DNA from: Cryptomeria japonica
Lineage: Eukaryota > Streptophyta > Pinopsida > Cupressales > Cupressaceae
Direction of reading: 5' to 3'
NCBI RefSeq assembly: GCF_030272615.1
Contig: NC_081414.1
Location: 5,653,001-5,717,000, forward strand
Length of the DNA: 64,000 nt
Made by a program: the position numbers and the translations under genes. Under the pieces are notes generated by a model. It did no database searches. It had not been told where the DNA came from and was given only the letters and a program-made list of their open reading frames with translations. This document shows, piece after piece, positions 11,135 to 22,779 of this stretch. How positions within the stretch are numbered: the stretch's first letter is position 1; every line of letters begins with the position of its first letter.

Positions 11135-12070
11135 TGTGTATGGATCTTATCTCCAAAGGTTGAAAAAATTGATTTTCACACCAAAAACTAGAATTGTATA
11201 GAGAAGCTTTAGATTGAAACAGTCCAAACTATCCCACCAAGCATGCCAAAAACTGTTGTCACAAAGGATTGCACCTTGATGCTAAGTTGGGAGGTCAACA
11301 ATCCTATAAAACATGGAAACACCTTTGAGCCCGTGGGTTTCTCAAAATCAGGGTTAATCTCTAGAGAGAGCTGGTTCTCCTGATGGACCTGTTGCAAACT
11401 AACTTTTGATGGAAAGAGGATAGAAGGATAATTGGAATTTAAACCTATCCTAGGAGGTGATGCACCATATATCTAAGAAGACTAATCAGTTGCTCAAACT
11501 CACAATGATTTTAAAAAATCATCTTTACTCTACGCACAACTCAACTTTTACTCAAATCCAACAAAAATGCTTCACAAGAATATTAATCAGGTTCTTGAAG
11601 GAAAAACTAAATGCTTTCACAACTAAACAACTAAATATTTCAATACAACTTATAACTTGCTTGAATTTGAATATTTCATATCAAGGTGTATAAATGAGAC
11701 ATAATTCAAGGATTCTATATATCAAATCACAAAAAATACATCAAAATCATTCATCAATTTCACATAAAACATAGTTTGGAGAAGGAAAAACTTGTTTCTT
11801 TTATTGAAATAAAGGGGTTGCATACAAACTGAAAATGCTTCTAAAACTGAGTTACAGTGCTCATCTTAAGCCTGAAAGAGCTCTAAAAGCTACAATACAA
11901 GCTGGAAGAAAGAAAGACATAGATAAGAGGAGAATAATGTATAGAAAAGAAAGTCTCCTTTAGATTAAAGATGTAACTGATTGCCTCTTGATCTTAGCTT
12001 GAATTGTGGTCTTCATTCTTGTTTTCATCTTCAACTTTGCATGTCTTTTGTTGTCTTGACTTTTATAGCT
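11135..12070 (-). repeat. Possible minus-strand gypsy LTR, partial
   Basis: The stretch lies where the 5' LTR of the minus-strand gag-like gene is expected. No second copy is in the window and no coding domain is recognisable, so the call rests on position beside the primer-site-like sequence. The large element at 12076 has cut into it or abuts it. Confidence 0.3.
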
Positions 12071-12075
12071 TCCAT

Positions 12076-13239
12076 TATTGGCATTTGATGTTTTGGCGAT
12101 TCTCTGGTGAAGATTGTTGTTTCCTAATGCTTATACATTCTTAGGAGTTGTCATTCATGACAACTCAGCCTACTGATCTAATTTGGTATGGAGTTTTAGC
12201 TAACCGGATGTCTTGGATAAAGTATTTCTAGATTAAGGCTGTTGGTGCAATTCAACATACAGTTTTGTGATCATTCTCATTTATGATGAAGCAATTTTTG
12301 GTTTCGGTGATTAGTGATTAGCTGGTTGGGTAAATGAAGTATATCATCATGACAATTCACCCTCTGGTGATGATTCCTATGCTTGATTAACAGTTCGGTA
12401 TTCAGTAGAGCAACAATAAAAAGTATTCATCATATTTGGTAGTATAACGTTTGACTGGATTCTTAGAGTTGATTCCGGTGATTGGTGATGTGTTTGAGCT
12501 AGTTGATGAGAACTATAAGAAGTGTGTAATCATTTATTTTGGATCTGAAATATGGTTCAGTAAAAGATCTAAGCCAACTTGCAGCTACACGTTTCATTTT
12601 TTTTATATTTGGTGAAGTCGACTTGTGGAAGGTCATTCTTGTTGGTGTAGATATATAAGATCGATTGGGTAAATGCATTTTTGGTATGAAGATGATATGT
12701 GTGATGATTTTGTAGTGATTGAGCAGAGTTACATGTGCGCATCCTTGCATTGTGTTGATATGGTAAGCAGAACAATGCGAAACAAAGCAGTTTATCAAGA
12801 CAGTGCAACAAATTACTTTGTGCCTAACAGAAATCGATACTTGGCATAGTTAGATGTTATTTTCCAGCTCATCACTCAGTATAATCCTTTTGTAATCATC
12901 TATAAGGCAGTGAGCTTTCCTTCGGGGTTGTAGCCCTATTTTTGTAATTGAGCAGTGAGCTCTAGGCAGTGTGCCTAAATGCAAGTGCATTCCCCTCATG
13001 TAATATTGTTCTACTACTGGCCATAGTGGAATAATATTGTGGGTTAAATCCCACCGTGGTTTTTCTCTTTCTGGGTTTTCATGTAAAAATATTGGTGTTA
13101 TAGTTATGTTCTTGATTACTTTTTGTTTATGCATTTCAGTTTCTTATTTGTGTATCTGGTTGATTAAGAATCAGATCAATAAATTTATAAATACTGGAAC
13201 ACTGATTCACCCCCCTCTCAGTGTTCATTGATTCCAACA
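12076..13239 (+). repeat. 5' LTR of the large non-autonomous element (1164 bp)
   Basis: It begins TATTGGCATTTGATG (first G mutated, as in the 3' copy) and ends GATTCCAACA. It holds a perfect 10-bp inverted repeat at 12145-12166, a TATATAAGA box at 12652-12660 with its counterpart at 27761, and the conserved C-run near 13208. Confidence 0.92.
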
Positions 13240-13241
13240 AT

Positions 13242-13253
13242 TGGTATCAAAGC
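13242..13253 (+). promoter_or_regulatory. Primer-binding site, Met-tRNA type, one change
   Basis: TGGTATCAAAGC begins 3 bases after the LTR end and differs from the copia consensus TGGTATCAGAGC at one base. Confidence 0.88.
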
Positions 13254-13307
13254 CTAGTTCCTTTGAGAAAGCCTAATAGCTTGAGGAAGATCTAGAAGAT
13301 TGAATCA

Positions 13308-14495
13308 ATGGACACCAATTTGGAGAGACAACTTAGTGTGGCACTTGAAGACCTTGATTCAACAAGGAAAGAAGTAAGTTCCTTAAAGAGAAACCTAAGT
13401 GAAGCTGAAGATTTGATTGAGACATTGAAGGATCAAGTGAGCACTTCAAGAGACAAGAGGAAAGAGTTGATGGACAAACTGAAAGAGAAAGAAGAACAAA
13501 GCATGAAAAATCAAGACAAGACTGATGAATGCGAAAAGCTTGCTAGAGATAATGTTGTTCTGAAGAATGACATGCAATCCATTGTTATGAAACTGACATA
13601 GGAGATTGAAGACTAGAAGAAGAATGAAGAAATCCTAACTCAATCCTTGAAGGATAGGTCTGATGAATTTTGCAAATTGACATATGAGAATGATCAGTTG
13701 AAGCTTGAACTGGTGCAGACAAAGAATGATGGACAAGAACTTGAGAGACAAATCATAATTCTGAGATATGAGCTGACTACTGCTAATGAGTACAAAGAAA
13801 AGTTCAAATGTAGTTCAACCTGGTTGGATGAGATGCTAGATAGTCAGAGACATGGGAGAGACACAAGAGGACTTGGATATGAGAAAGGAGAATCCTCCGG
13901 TTCTAGATAGAGAAATGCAAAATCTAATCATCAGAAGAGCAAGAATCCTCCGATAAGACAACCTGATGCTTATAAATTCAATGATAAATGTTTTACTTGC
14001 AATAAATTTGGTCATATGGAAAATCAATGTAGAAGTAGGATGAATAATGGGATGATGAATAATGTTCCTACCTTTATCGATCAATGTTTCAAATGCAATG
14101 ATTTTGGTCACAAGTCAAACATGTGCAGAGTGATGAAAATTTTTCAGAAAAAGAGATGTTTTGCATGTGGGATGCTTGGAAATATCTCTAACCAATGCAG
14201 GCTGAGACAAAATCAGATGAATTTTAGGACTATGCAGAGAAATATTGTTTGCCATGAATGCAACAAACCAGGTCACATTGCAAAATATTGCAGAAGCAAG
14301 AATAATGGTCTGGTAAACAAGAACAAATCAGATGACAAGGGAAAAGAAGAGGTAGAGGAAATAAAAGATCAACATAAGAAGATGTGGGTTAAGAAAGATG
14401 ATTATAATGTCTCCAAGCCTGAATCTAGTGATGGAACCTCATTCGGTAAACAGGGCTTTTTGGCCTTAGGGGGTTTTTTTCATGCAGATTCATAA
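13308..14495 (+). pseudogene. ORF1: coiled-coil, zinc-knuckle Gag-like protein
   Basis: A single frame of 396 codons from ATG 13308 to TAA 14493-14495 has only three interruptions, all TAG (13599, 13614, 13908), each at a place where Gln would fit. Residues 1 to about 180 are heptad-like and charged. A segment resembling the end of plant copia Gag follows ('SSTWLDEMLDSQRHGRD...GLGYEKGES'), then four knuckles: CFTCNKFGHMENQC, CFKCNDFGHKSNMC, CFACGMLGNISNQC (His replaced by Asn) and CHECNKPGHIAKYC. The usual N-terminal copia capsid domain is missing. The protein would bind nucleic acid and self-associate; it may join particles built by a helper. Confidence 0.85.
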
Positions 14496-14872
14496 AACCC
14501 CCCTCTTTGAAGTTCTATAACTGATTTTGGAAGCTTGAAAAAGGTTTAGATTATGAATGTAGATGATATCCAAAATATTGTCTGAAGATTTAAGGTTTCG
14601 GTGAGCGATTTCATGAAAAATAAGGCAATCAGAAGCCGAAAGGTTGAATCATTTATTAGAACCTAAAATTAGGCTTTTAGAGGTTTAAAAGGAATTTCAA
14701 AGGTTCATTCTTCACAATGTGATCAAGCAAAAAGTGCAGATAAACAAAGAAAAGAGATTTGGTAGCCTTAATCGAGCTTGTAGTGATCTGAAAGCGATTT
14801 CTTGCAACTGGTTGAATCAAAAGGTATTTATCTGTGTCACGAAGCTATATGTTTTGTAACCCTAAGTTCAAA
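14496..14872 (+). other. Spacer between ORF1 and ORF2
   Basis: These 377 bp hold no open frame of note. They separate the end of ORF1 from the likely ATG of ORF2 and could be the 5' leader of a separate ORF2 message. No promoter motif is convincing. Confidence 0.4.
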
Positions 14873-15114
14873 ATGGCATCTGCATCCGGAATTAATACTC
14901 CTTTGGTTGTTGAGATTAAGGATGGGGCAAGACTTAAGTGTGTCAAAGATGATCCGAAAGGAGCATTTTCTTTGGTACCCTAAGTGTTCTTCATAACGAA
15001 GATATTAGGGCATACATCCATTGTGATCTCGAGGAGCTCGACAGTGCCGACATGCTATCCCTATATAACTTGCATTTGGTGGACAACTTGGGAAACCTAA
15101 AACCATAATAAAAG
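14873..15114 (+). pseudogene. ORF2, N-terminal part, before the nested insertion
   Basis: ATG at 14873 opens 'MASASGINTPLVVEIKDG'. A frameshift near 14980-14990 is needed to continue into 'NEDIRAYIHCDLEELD' and 'MLSLYNLHLVDN', which reads cleanly to about 15100. The next element begins at 15115 and the frame resumes at 23943. I do not recognise the domain. The balanced, globular-looking composition and continuity across the insertion argue that it is real coding sequence. Confidence 0.6.
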
Positions 15115-16288
15115 TGTAGTGTCATAAAATTGCGACCCTTGCAATTTTAACCACATTTGAGGCCCTCACCTTGGCGACGGTATCTTTTTCTCCAACTGAG
15201 ACCCCTTTCTGCACCTTCACCCTTGAATTTCTCCCATTTGAGCCCTGATATGGCCTCAGGACCCTGTCCAGACCCCAAGATAGGGTAGGATAGGGGTGTG
15301 GCACCTCTATCTCCCTAGGATAGGGGCGTCGTGATGGGGCCCCCTGGTCCTATTTGCATTTTGGGATTCCAAACTTTCTCGATGTTGGCCTTTGGTGAGA
15401 TGAATTAATTCTTTGCATGTATAAAAGAGAGTTAGTCTTCTCATTTGCATACACACAAAATACATGAAATACATGATAGGCAAAATTCAAGTGAAAGGTC
15501 TTCATCAAGCATTCAAGTCTTCAAGCATCCATCATGTCTTCTTCTTCATGTGTCTTCTTCATTCATCCATTGGAGAAATATTACAACATTCATTTGCAAG
15601 CATATATGTGTGTTAGGGTTTTGTCATGTTACATGCCATTTCATACAATGCTTGTGATTACATTCAAGAAGAAAAGCAATCATCATCAACAAATTGCAGA
15701 TCTACAAAGTATACATTTCCATTATTTACATTTAAACACTTGCAATTACTTTCTTTCAAGGTTGAATCCTCAACTGGGGTTTGACTGAGGCTAACCCCTA
15801 TCCACAACCCTTCTTCCCTTATTTTCTGTGTGGAGGTTGCAGGTGCACAGTTGTAATTGTGGGTTTGGGCTTCATTTGTAGAGACGAAAAACCCTTTTCA
15901 TTTTGCGGATTTTTCGAAGGATCATGTGCACTTTCAACATGGTCCTGACGAATTTTCTCCAAATTTGCAGGGTAGATCCATATCAGTCTAAATATATTAG
16001 ATCCAAAGTTCCAGCACGATCCCGAACTGGTAGCTCCTCATTTCACCCATTTTATCTCTCTTTTCTGCATAGTCAACAAGTCAACTATTCTACTTACAAA
16101 AGAGGGCAAATTACAATTCAACACTTACAATCCACTTAGAGTTCACATCCTTGTTTACCTTGGATTTGGATCTAGTGGATTCAACCCCTCTTTTGAATGT
16201 AAAGAATCTCCCAAGTGAAAATCATCGTAGTGATTTCCTTTCTCTCTCCTAGGTGGGGAATGAGTAGGGTTCAATTTTCCACTTTACA
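15115..16288 (+). repeat. 5' LTR of the pol-less Tat-like element (1174 bp)
   Basis: TGTAGTGTCATAAAATTG opens the repeat and CCACTTTACA closes it; the second copy is 22780-23942. A TATAAAAGA box lies at 15420-15428 (TATAAAAGG at 23089 in the other copy). Roughly 18 differences are seen by eye in the first 200 bp, so the insertion is old. Confidence 0.92.
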
Positions 16289-16291
16289 TTT

Positions 16292-16306
16292 TGGTGAACC
16301 CGACGT
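16292..16306 (+). promoter_or_regulatory. Primer-binding site of the nested element
   Basis: TGGTGAACCCGACGT starts 4 bases after the LTR end. The same 15 bases follow the LTR of the Tat element at 45257, linking the two elements. Confidence 0.85.
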
Positions 16307-17903
16307 CCTACATCTTAATTCCGATTTCTTATTTGTTAGATCTAAATAATTGCAATTTGAACTTTAAAATTTCATTTCCAAGTTTGATCTTTTTGCAAAA
16401 TTTAGAGGTTAATTGCATAAAAACCCTTTTTTTCATTTTGGGGAAATTAAGCTTGCGAAGTATAGCATTTTGGTTGCTTGTTTCAGATCTGATGTCTATT
16501 TGAAAATTGCAATTCAAATCTATCTTTTCATTTTGAAATTAAGTGGTTAAATCGTAAAACCCTAATTTTTAAGAATCTCCTATTTCAACCTTTGACTACT
16601 AATTTGACCTATCTAGACATCTCCAAATCAGCTGTTTTTTTGGATTCTGCAATAAAATCATAATTTCTATCATCCCTATAAATTTTGAAAAAAGTTGGTC
16701 GAACCGTGTTGAACTTGCACATGGTCCCTAGCTTTTTTCCCAAAATTTTGGGAGTCAGAATTGACTATATTTTTCTGCTTAAATCCAGGAAATTGGCCAA
16801 CTTTATCAATTTTTAAACATCCTAAGGTCGAAAACAAATTCAAAACTGAATGTTTGATTTTCTTGCAATTTACAAAAAATCTAGATTTGAAATTGAATTT
16901 GTGCAAAACTTGGATCTTACTTCAATTTTCAGATTTATCATTGTTGTCAGACTTGTCTTCTTGCCTAAAATTCAAATTTTCAATTTCCCTCCTTTTCCTA
17001 AAATTCAAACTTTCAAAATTCAGTGGTTAGGTCCTAAAACCCTAATTTTCAAATTTAATTGGATTTTGTTTAAATTTCAATCAATCTCAACCAATTTCAG
17101 TCTTCTAAATATTATTAAGGTGGCCCTATCCATTAGGTTTGACCTTTTTCAAATTTGCAATTCAATTTCTTAACTTTTTCAAAACCCTAATAGGGTCCTA
17201 TTTCGATGTTCAAACCTTAATTTTGCATATCTAGAGATCATAAAATCAATCAATTTTTTGGGGTTAGCTCTCAAATCATCGTACTTTCATCCCTGAAAAT
17301 TTCTGAAAAAGTTGGGAGGACCGTGTGCACTTTCAACACGGTCCCTGACTTTTTTCCCGAAATTTCAAGAGACTGTTATGACTATATTCATTTGCTTAAA
17401 TCTAGAAAATTGGCTGATTTTGTCGAATTTTGATCCCTCTAAAATAAAAAACAATCTCCACTTTCAACATTTCAATTTTCAAGATATAGTTTAAAATTAA
17501 GCGGTTAATTAAGAACAACCCTAATTTTTAATTTTAAAATTTCAATTCAACAACTTTCAATTTTTAAAATTAAGAGGTTTTTCAATAGGCCCTAATTTTA
17601 ATCTCTTTTGGATAATTTTAAATTTTAAATTAAGAGGTTTTTTTTTTCATAATCTTAATTTTAAATTTCAATTTCCTAGGAGGTTGCATTATTATTATTT
17701 CAATCAATTTGTTTATTTAATTGATTAATCAATTTTCCTAGAATTTTGAATTATTCAATTATTTTGCAAGTTTTAAATTTCAAATTGAAATTTCACATTT
17801 GCAATTCAAATTCCATTTTCCCTCCTTTATTCAATTTTCTATGCATGTATGGGGTGAACATTATTATGGTCAAATGACATATGAGTTTCTTGTTTGATCA
17901 TAA
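16307..17903 (+). other. Long T-rich untranslated leader
   Basis: About 1.6 kb of T- and A-rich DNA has no coding domain. A phrase of the type 'ttaagnggttaantcntaanaccctaattt' recurs several times (around 16540-16570, 17020-17050, 17490-17530, 17570-17600, 17625-17660). Two copies of a 'gaccgtgt(tg/gc)a(a/c)ctt' phrase lie near 16701 and 17319. The leader is probably made of degenerate duplications. Confidence 0.5.
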
Positions 17904-19072
17904 GTGCATATGGAGTTCTTATCTTATTTTGCTAATTCAATTTCAAGTTACATTAAAAATGTTCATGATGTTCCCTTTCATGCATATGATGATAATTTAG
18001 TTCTCTCTTCATTCATAGCTATGATTTACCCTCTCCCAAAATTGATCTCATTAATGAGGGCACATTGGTGCAAAAAGGGAATATGGACACTTCTTCCAAA
18101 GATCTCCCTCCTAAAGATAAATCTTTGGAGAATTGTGTTCCTTCTTCTCCTAAAAAGTATCTCCCTCATAAGGATTATTTGGTGCAAGAGGATGATATTA
18201 TGGCTACTTATCCTAGTGATATCATACCTTCTTTTCATGATCTTCCTTCTAAAGATGAAGCATTAATCATATGATAGTCCTTTTCCTAATGAGTGTCTTG
18301 AACATAAAGATACCTTAGAAAAAGAGGATGATATTATTTCTCATCATAATGCTCTCTCTCCCAAAAATCAAGAGCCTAACAAAAATCAAATCAATTCCAA
18401 TCATGTTCCTAGGAAACCAAAAATTCTTCCTGATTATCATGTTGTGCCTTACACATATACTAATGAGGTAGTTGATGACAATGTAAGTGAAGCATTGTAT
18501 GCTTTCTTAGTTCCTACAATACTCTCTTCAATTCACTCAAACACACCATCTCCTACCAAATAAGTTCCTAAAGAAGAACTCTTAGAGGACGATTGGGGGT
18601 CCTTAGATTTCACTCCTTCATTTTCTAGAAAGTCTAAGATGCCCGAATTTCATATTCCAATTTTTTCTCTTAACAAAAATCTTGAAATTGATTTGGCCTC
18701 ATTAAACTTAAATCCAATTTCCCCTAAGAGTGAAACCTCTTTTGAACATACACATGGATGCAATGGACAAATGCTTGAACGTGAGCGACAAAGTCACGAG
18801 AAATCACATTTTCCTTTGTCAACATCTTCTTCTCCATTGTCTTGTAAATCCACACCTTCTCATTCTCATTTTGAGTTACAACAAGAAAATGTGTTGACCA
18901 ATCTTCTAAATTCCAAATTAATATCTCCTCTCTGTCTTAAATGAAGAAAAAAACATAAACAACATTCTCAAAATTATTCCTTTTGTAAATATCATCATAC
19001 TCATGGCCATTCTACTAATGAGTGTCAATCTTTGAAAAAACAAATACATTACATTGATTCAAGCATGTTAAA
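17904..19072 (+). pseudogene. gag: Tat-like gag remnant with CHHC finger
   Basis: Coding traces switch frame: 17904 to about 18045, then 18065-18274, then 18639-18944. The last leads in the same frame, past one stop, into the finger CKYHHTHGHSTNEC (18984-19025) followed by 'QSLKKQIHYID'. This C-x2-H-x4-GH-x4-C arrangement is the form found at the end of many plant gypsy Gag proteins and matches CDFHQGRGHKTSNC in the Tat element at 49343. The capsid domain is not recognisable. Several frameshifts and stops make it a pseudogene. Confidence 0.65.
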
Positions 19073-19319
19073 AATAACATTTGACAATGAATGACATATT
19101 CATCATGATCATTTAAAATACCATTCAAGTTCCTATTATGTTGCTCCTCACTATGTGACATGGTTAGCCTACCTAATGGGGGCTCCTTGTCATTCATGGT
19201 GGTATAATTTTAGGTGTAATCATACTAAGTGAGAAACGTAATAGTCTATTTATTCTTGCCTCTAGGCTTGGGGGGCAAGAATATTCCTTTTCCTCTTTCT
19301 AAGGTTTCACTATTTTCTT

Positions 19320-19660
19320 TATGGAGTACATTATTCATAAACTTTATGTCCTTTCTTTCATGGAGTTTTCCTTCATGCGAGCGCATGTCTGTTCTGTGAG
19401 TGGGATCTTCTTCTTGCTTGAAATGGTACGTTTATTATGAATAATCTCTCCTTAGAGAAATTTTGTGAATCTTCTTCTTTCTCTCTCTTTGAAAATGACC
19501 TCTTCTATTGTGTTATTCATAAATTGATGTCCTTTCTTGAATGAAATTATCCTTCATGTGAGCACATGTTTGTTCCTTGGTTAGGATGTATTCCTTGCTT
19601 GAAACAATACGTCTCTTATGAGTAATCTATCTCTAGAAGTTGTGTAATTCTTCTCATTGT
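19320..19660 (+). repeat. Two diverged tandem copies of a ~180-bp unit
   Basis: A segment containing 'ttattcataaa...atgtcctttctt...ccttcatg(c/t)gagc(g/a)catgt' at about 19328-19395 recurs about 180 bp downstream at about 19512-19570, and the flanking text also matches loosely ('cttgcttgaaa...atacgt'). This is noncoding duplication in the interior of the pol-less element. Confidence 0.6.
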
Positions 19661-20301
19661 CCTACACTTGGGGGGAAATGATCTCTCTCCCTCTCTCTTT
19701 CTCTAAGGATACACTCTTTCATATGTTGTGGATGGTGTGAGTTTTATTACTTGATATCATTCCTTGTGTGGAATTGTTGTTGTTCACTCAAGGGTTCTCT
19801 CTTATACAAGAGGTGTAAGTCCTTGAATACAATCTCTTTCACACTTGGTAATGTACATCTATAATAAATTCACCCGTCCCCATTGGGATAAAAGTGAGTC
19901 ATCCTTCATCAAGAATCCCTTTCACCTAGCAATAGGAGGAAGGATTGAATTCTTGTTCTCTTCTGCGCTTCATCCAGAAGATGTTATATTTGTCTAAGAT
20001 AACTCCTCTTGGAGGTAGACGTATTTTGAACAAAGATCTCTTCTCCTCAAAGGATCTCATTTACACTTACAATAAGATATCTCTTTTCAACTATCTCATC
20101 CTTGCTTGAAGAGTATTCACTCTCTTGCTTGGATTTATGACATTGTTGCAAAATGGATATCTTCTTTGTGTTGAAGGTAGGTATCCTTGTTCTACTTTTG
20201 TTAAGAAATCAAAATTTAACAATGTTGACATCTTAAGGGGGGAGGGGGGGGGCACCCACACTGCTCGTTTTGTATTATATTTCCCTCGCGCATTGTATCC
20301 C

Positions 20302-20565
20302 TTATACAATGGGTCATTCTCAGAACTAGAGCACAACCTCTCAGAGCGAGATGTCACCACTTTTCTCTTATATAGTGGGTCATTCACGCAACCAGAGCAC
20401 AACCTCTTAGAGCGATATTTTATCACTTTTCTTTTATACAATGGGTCATTCTTAGAACCACAACATGGACTCTTAGAGCGAGATGATGCCACTTTTCTCT
20501 TATGCAGGGTGATTATTCTTGGAACTAGAGCACAAACTCTTAGAGCGAGATGTCATGCCTTTCTT
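20302..20565 (+). repeat. Four 66-bp tandem repeats
   Basis: Units start at 20302, 20368, 20434 and 20500, exactly 66 bp apart. Each reads TTATACAATGGGTCATTC or a close variant, then '...gagcacaacctcttagagcgag'. As 66 is a multiple of three, the forward frame (20125-20592) stays open through all four, giving a 22-residue repeat. The units are diverged. Whether the frame is translated is doubtful. Confidence 0.85.
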
Positions 20566-21236
20566 GACACTTGTAATATACATTTTATATAGGTTGTAGC
20601 GTACTTGGTCATAGACTCCTATGAGGCGATTCAAACCTCACTTACACACACGTGCATGAGGTTGGGTGTAACTAATGGTGTTCTCACTCTCCTCCCTTAC
20701 ATGGATCACCCAGACTGATTCTGGGGGCTAGATTTCCATGTCTTTCTCTCCATGGATCACCTAGTTCTAGGGGTGAGATGTCAATGGTTTCCCCTTGTTC
20801 ACCTTTCTTCTCATGGATCACCAAAGTGTGTATTCATGTTCTCTCTCTCCTTCCTCTCATGAGCTCATAGTTTTAATATTGATGGTTCATGGATGATGTC
20901 AAATTTTCTCTTTTATGTGATTACTTGTGTTTATGTGATGGCATTTGTCTTTGTGTCCTAGTTAGTTGTTGAGACATCTGAGTATCAAGGTCTCTTTGGC
21001 TAGTTGGTTTGTCATCTTGTATGTTGTTTTTGTCATGTATCTTTTGCGCTTTATTTTGTTTTGTGTGTCTTGTTCCTTGTTTTTCTGTGCTCTTTCATAT
21101 GTTTGAGTGAGTTAAGATCCTAGGATTGGGGGATTTTGTTCCTCAAGATTAGTGACGTCTTATACTCCTTGTGGTATTCCTTCATATCTCTCAACTTCAT
21201 CTCTATTTCTTCTAATTTACTGGCAGTATTGGTGTA
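20566..21236 (+). other. 3' interior of the pol-less element, no gene seen
   Basis: The text is T- and C-rich with several 'catggatcac' phrases near 20700-20820. There is no pol remnant and no conserved ORF. It leads to the solo LTR and then to the element's polypurine tract. Confidence 0.5.
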
Positions 21237-21241
21237 AGCCA

Positions 21242-22749
21242 TGTTGAACACAAAGTACCATTGAGAGGGGGCTGAATCAGTGGTTCCTAAACTTTTTTGA
21301 CTTTTAAAGCAAATTCAGAATATCAGTTATTATCTTAAGCACTAAACAATTAAACCAGTAAAGCAAAAAGGAAACCAAAGAGAACAATCACACAAATGCA
21401 ACCCACAACAAAACCCAATATGGGAAAAACCTCAGTGATAAATGTTGTTGAAGACTAGTGGTCCAATCCAGCCTCACAAGTAAAACATTGGATTACAAAG
21501 ATTTAGGGCACCAACCCTTGCACCAAGCTCCAACTTGGTGATATATATATTGAAATACAATTTTGATATAGTTAAGGCTTCTTATTGCAAATGAATTATG
21601 TAACTCTTGATCAAATAGCTTACTGTCGATTGACAATCTTTTCTTCTCCACTGGATCTCACACTACCTGTTGTGAGATCACTCTCTCTAATTCTTGCCCT
21701 CTCTTCTCTCTCTCTCACACACACAGCCTCACAACTTACTATGTCGCACTTGGATGTTGTCTTTCTCTACCACACCTCACCAGTTTGCTTAACTGTTGGA
21801 CCTGCTACAGTTATACCGGTACTCAATCACTATTGGTTAAAACCTCTCACCGGTTTGCTTGCTCACTCACTCTGCAACTTTCTTAGAATAAATTCTAAGG
21901 CAAAATGATCCTTCTCAGCAATTAAGCTCTCTTTTCTCTTTTTCTTGTCTCCAAGCATCCTCCCTTTCTGTTTTGAGCTCATATATTTGTATTCATGGAT
22001 TCCTGCCAAGAATGAATTCAAACACTGTCATGTTAGGTTTTCCTTTTCCAACTCAATACGAATCCCCTCTGATTCGATTTGCTTTTCAGGGATATGATCT
22101 TTATGACAACGTTCAATCACCAACCAAACTTCACATTCCAATGCACATTTTCTAAATCTGGAGGTCTACACCACGCTTTTCTGCTTTTCTCTATCACTCG
22201 CCATTAATGGATTTGTTGTTTCCTTCACCTAACAGGTACGAAGATCAAATCTTCTTGCAAGATTAGTGCGATTTATTTTCCAGCTTGCCTTCCTCGAGCC
22301 ACAATCTTCTAGCATCCTCTATGACTTGCAGGTTCCTCATAAAAGCCGACCTACTTACAGATTTGTTACATCGATGCACATTCCACTGACCTGTGCAATA
22401 GCTCCACTTGGCATCTAGTTGTCTTGCTTGTCAACATACACCTTTGCTTGGATTCTAATGTTGGTTTGCAATACTTTGTCGACCCAGGTTGACTATCTGT
22501 TTAGTCTATCTTACCAGAATGACCATCAAACATCCTTTCTGTTCTATTCACTAGTTGTTATGCCTTCATAACACACAAACAATGTTCATCCCGGTTTATG
22601 CCTTGCCGGTAAGCCTTTTTATCGGTAGCCTTCCTTCTATCTACTCACTCTCATGTGTATTTCCATCATAGCATTCACCACTTCTAACTTACTGGTGACC
22701 TCGCCAAACCGGTTGACATCAATGACAACTTAATGCCAAATTGCCAACA
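21242..22749 (-). mobile_element. Solo copia-type LTR (1508 bp) with target duplication
   Basis: On the plus strand it runs from TGTTGAACACAAAG to TTGCCAACA. AGCCA precedes it (21237-21241) and follows it (22750-22754), a perfect 5-bp duplication. Read on the minus strand it starts TGTTGGCAATTTGG and ends in the C-run and 'CAATGGTACTTTG' typical of the other copia LTRs here. It carries the LTR near-palindrome at 22712-22729. The interior has been lost by LTR-LTR recombination. Confidence 0.92.
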
Positions 22750-22764
22750 AGCCATACTCCCGCT

Positions 22765-22779
22765 AAAGTGGGGGCTAAA
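22765..22779 (+). promoter_or_regulatory. Polypurine tract of the pol-less element
   Basis: AAAGTGGGGGCTAAA directly precedes the 3' LTR at 22780, in the position required to prime plus-strand synthesis. Confidence 0.8.

Noticed and set aside
13308-14495. TAG read as Gln (an altered genetic code or stop suppression), since ORF1 has only TAG interruptions
   Set aside because: The same window shows TAG at expected Trp sites (5850, 38226), TGA at expected Arg sites and natural TAG terminators. Methylation decay explains all of these without recoding.
20091-20492. Minus-strand Ser/Lys-rich ORF over the 66-bp repeats
   Set aside because: It mirrors the plus-strand repeat frame. Its repeats follow from the DNA period, not from protein selection.
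20302-20565. CRISPR-like array
   Set aside because: The units are contiguous 66-bp tandem repeats without spacers, inside a plant retrotransposon.
21585-21908. Short plus-strand ORF with Leu/Ser/Thr-rich sequence
   Set aside because: It lies antisense within the solo LTR and has no domain.
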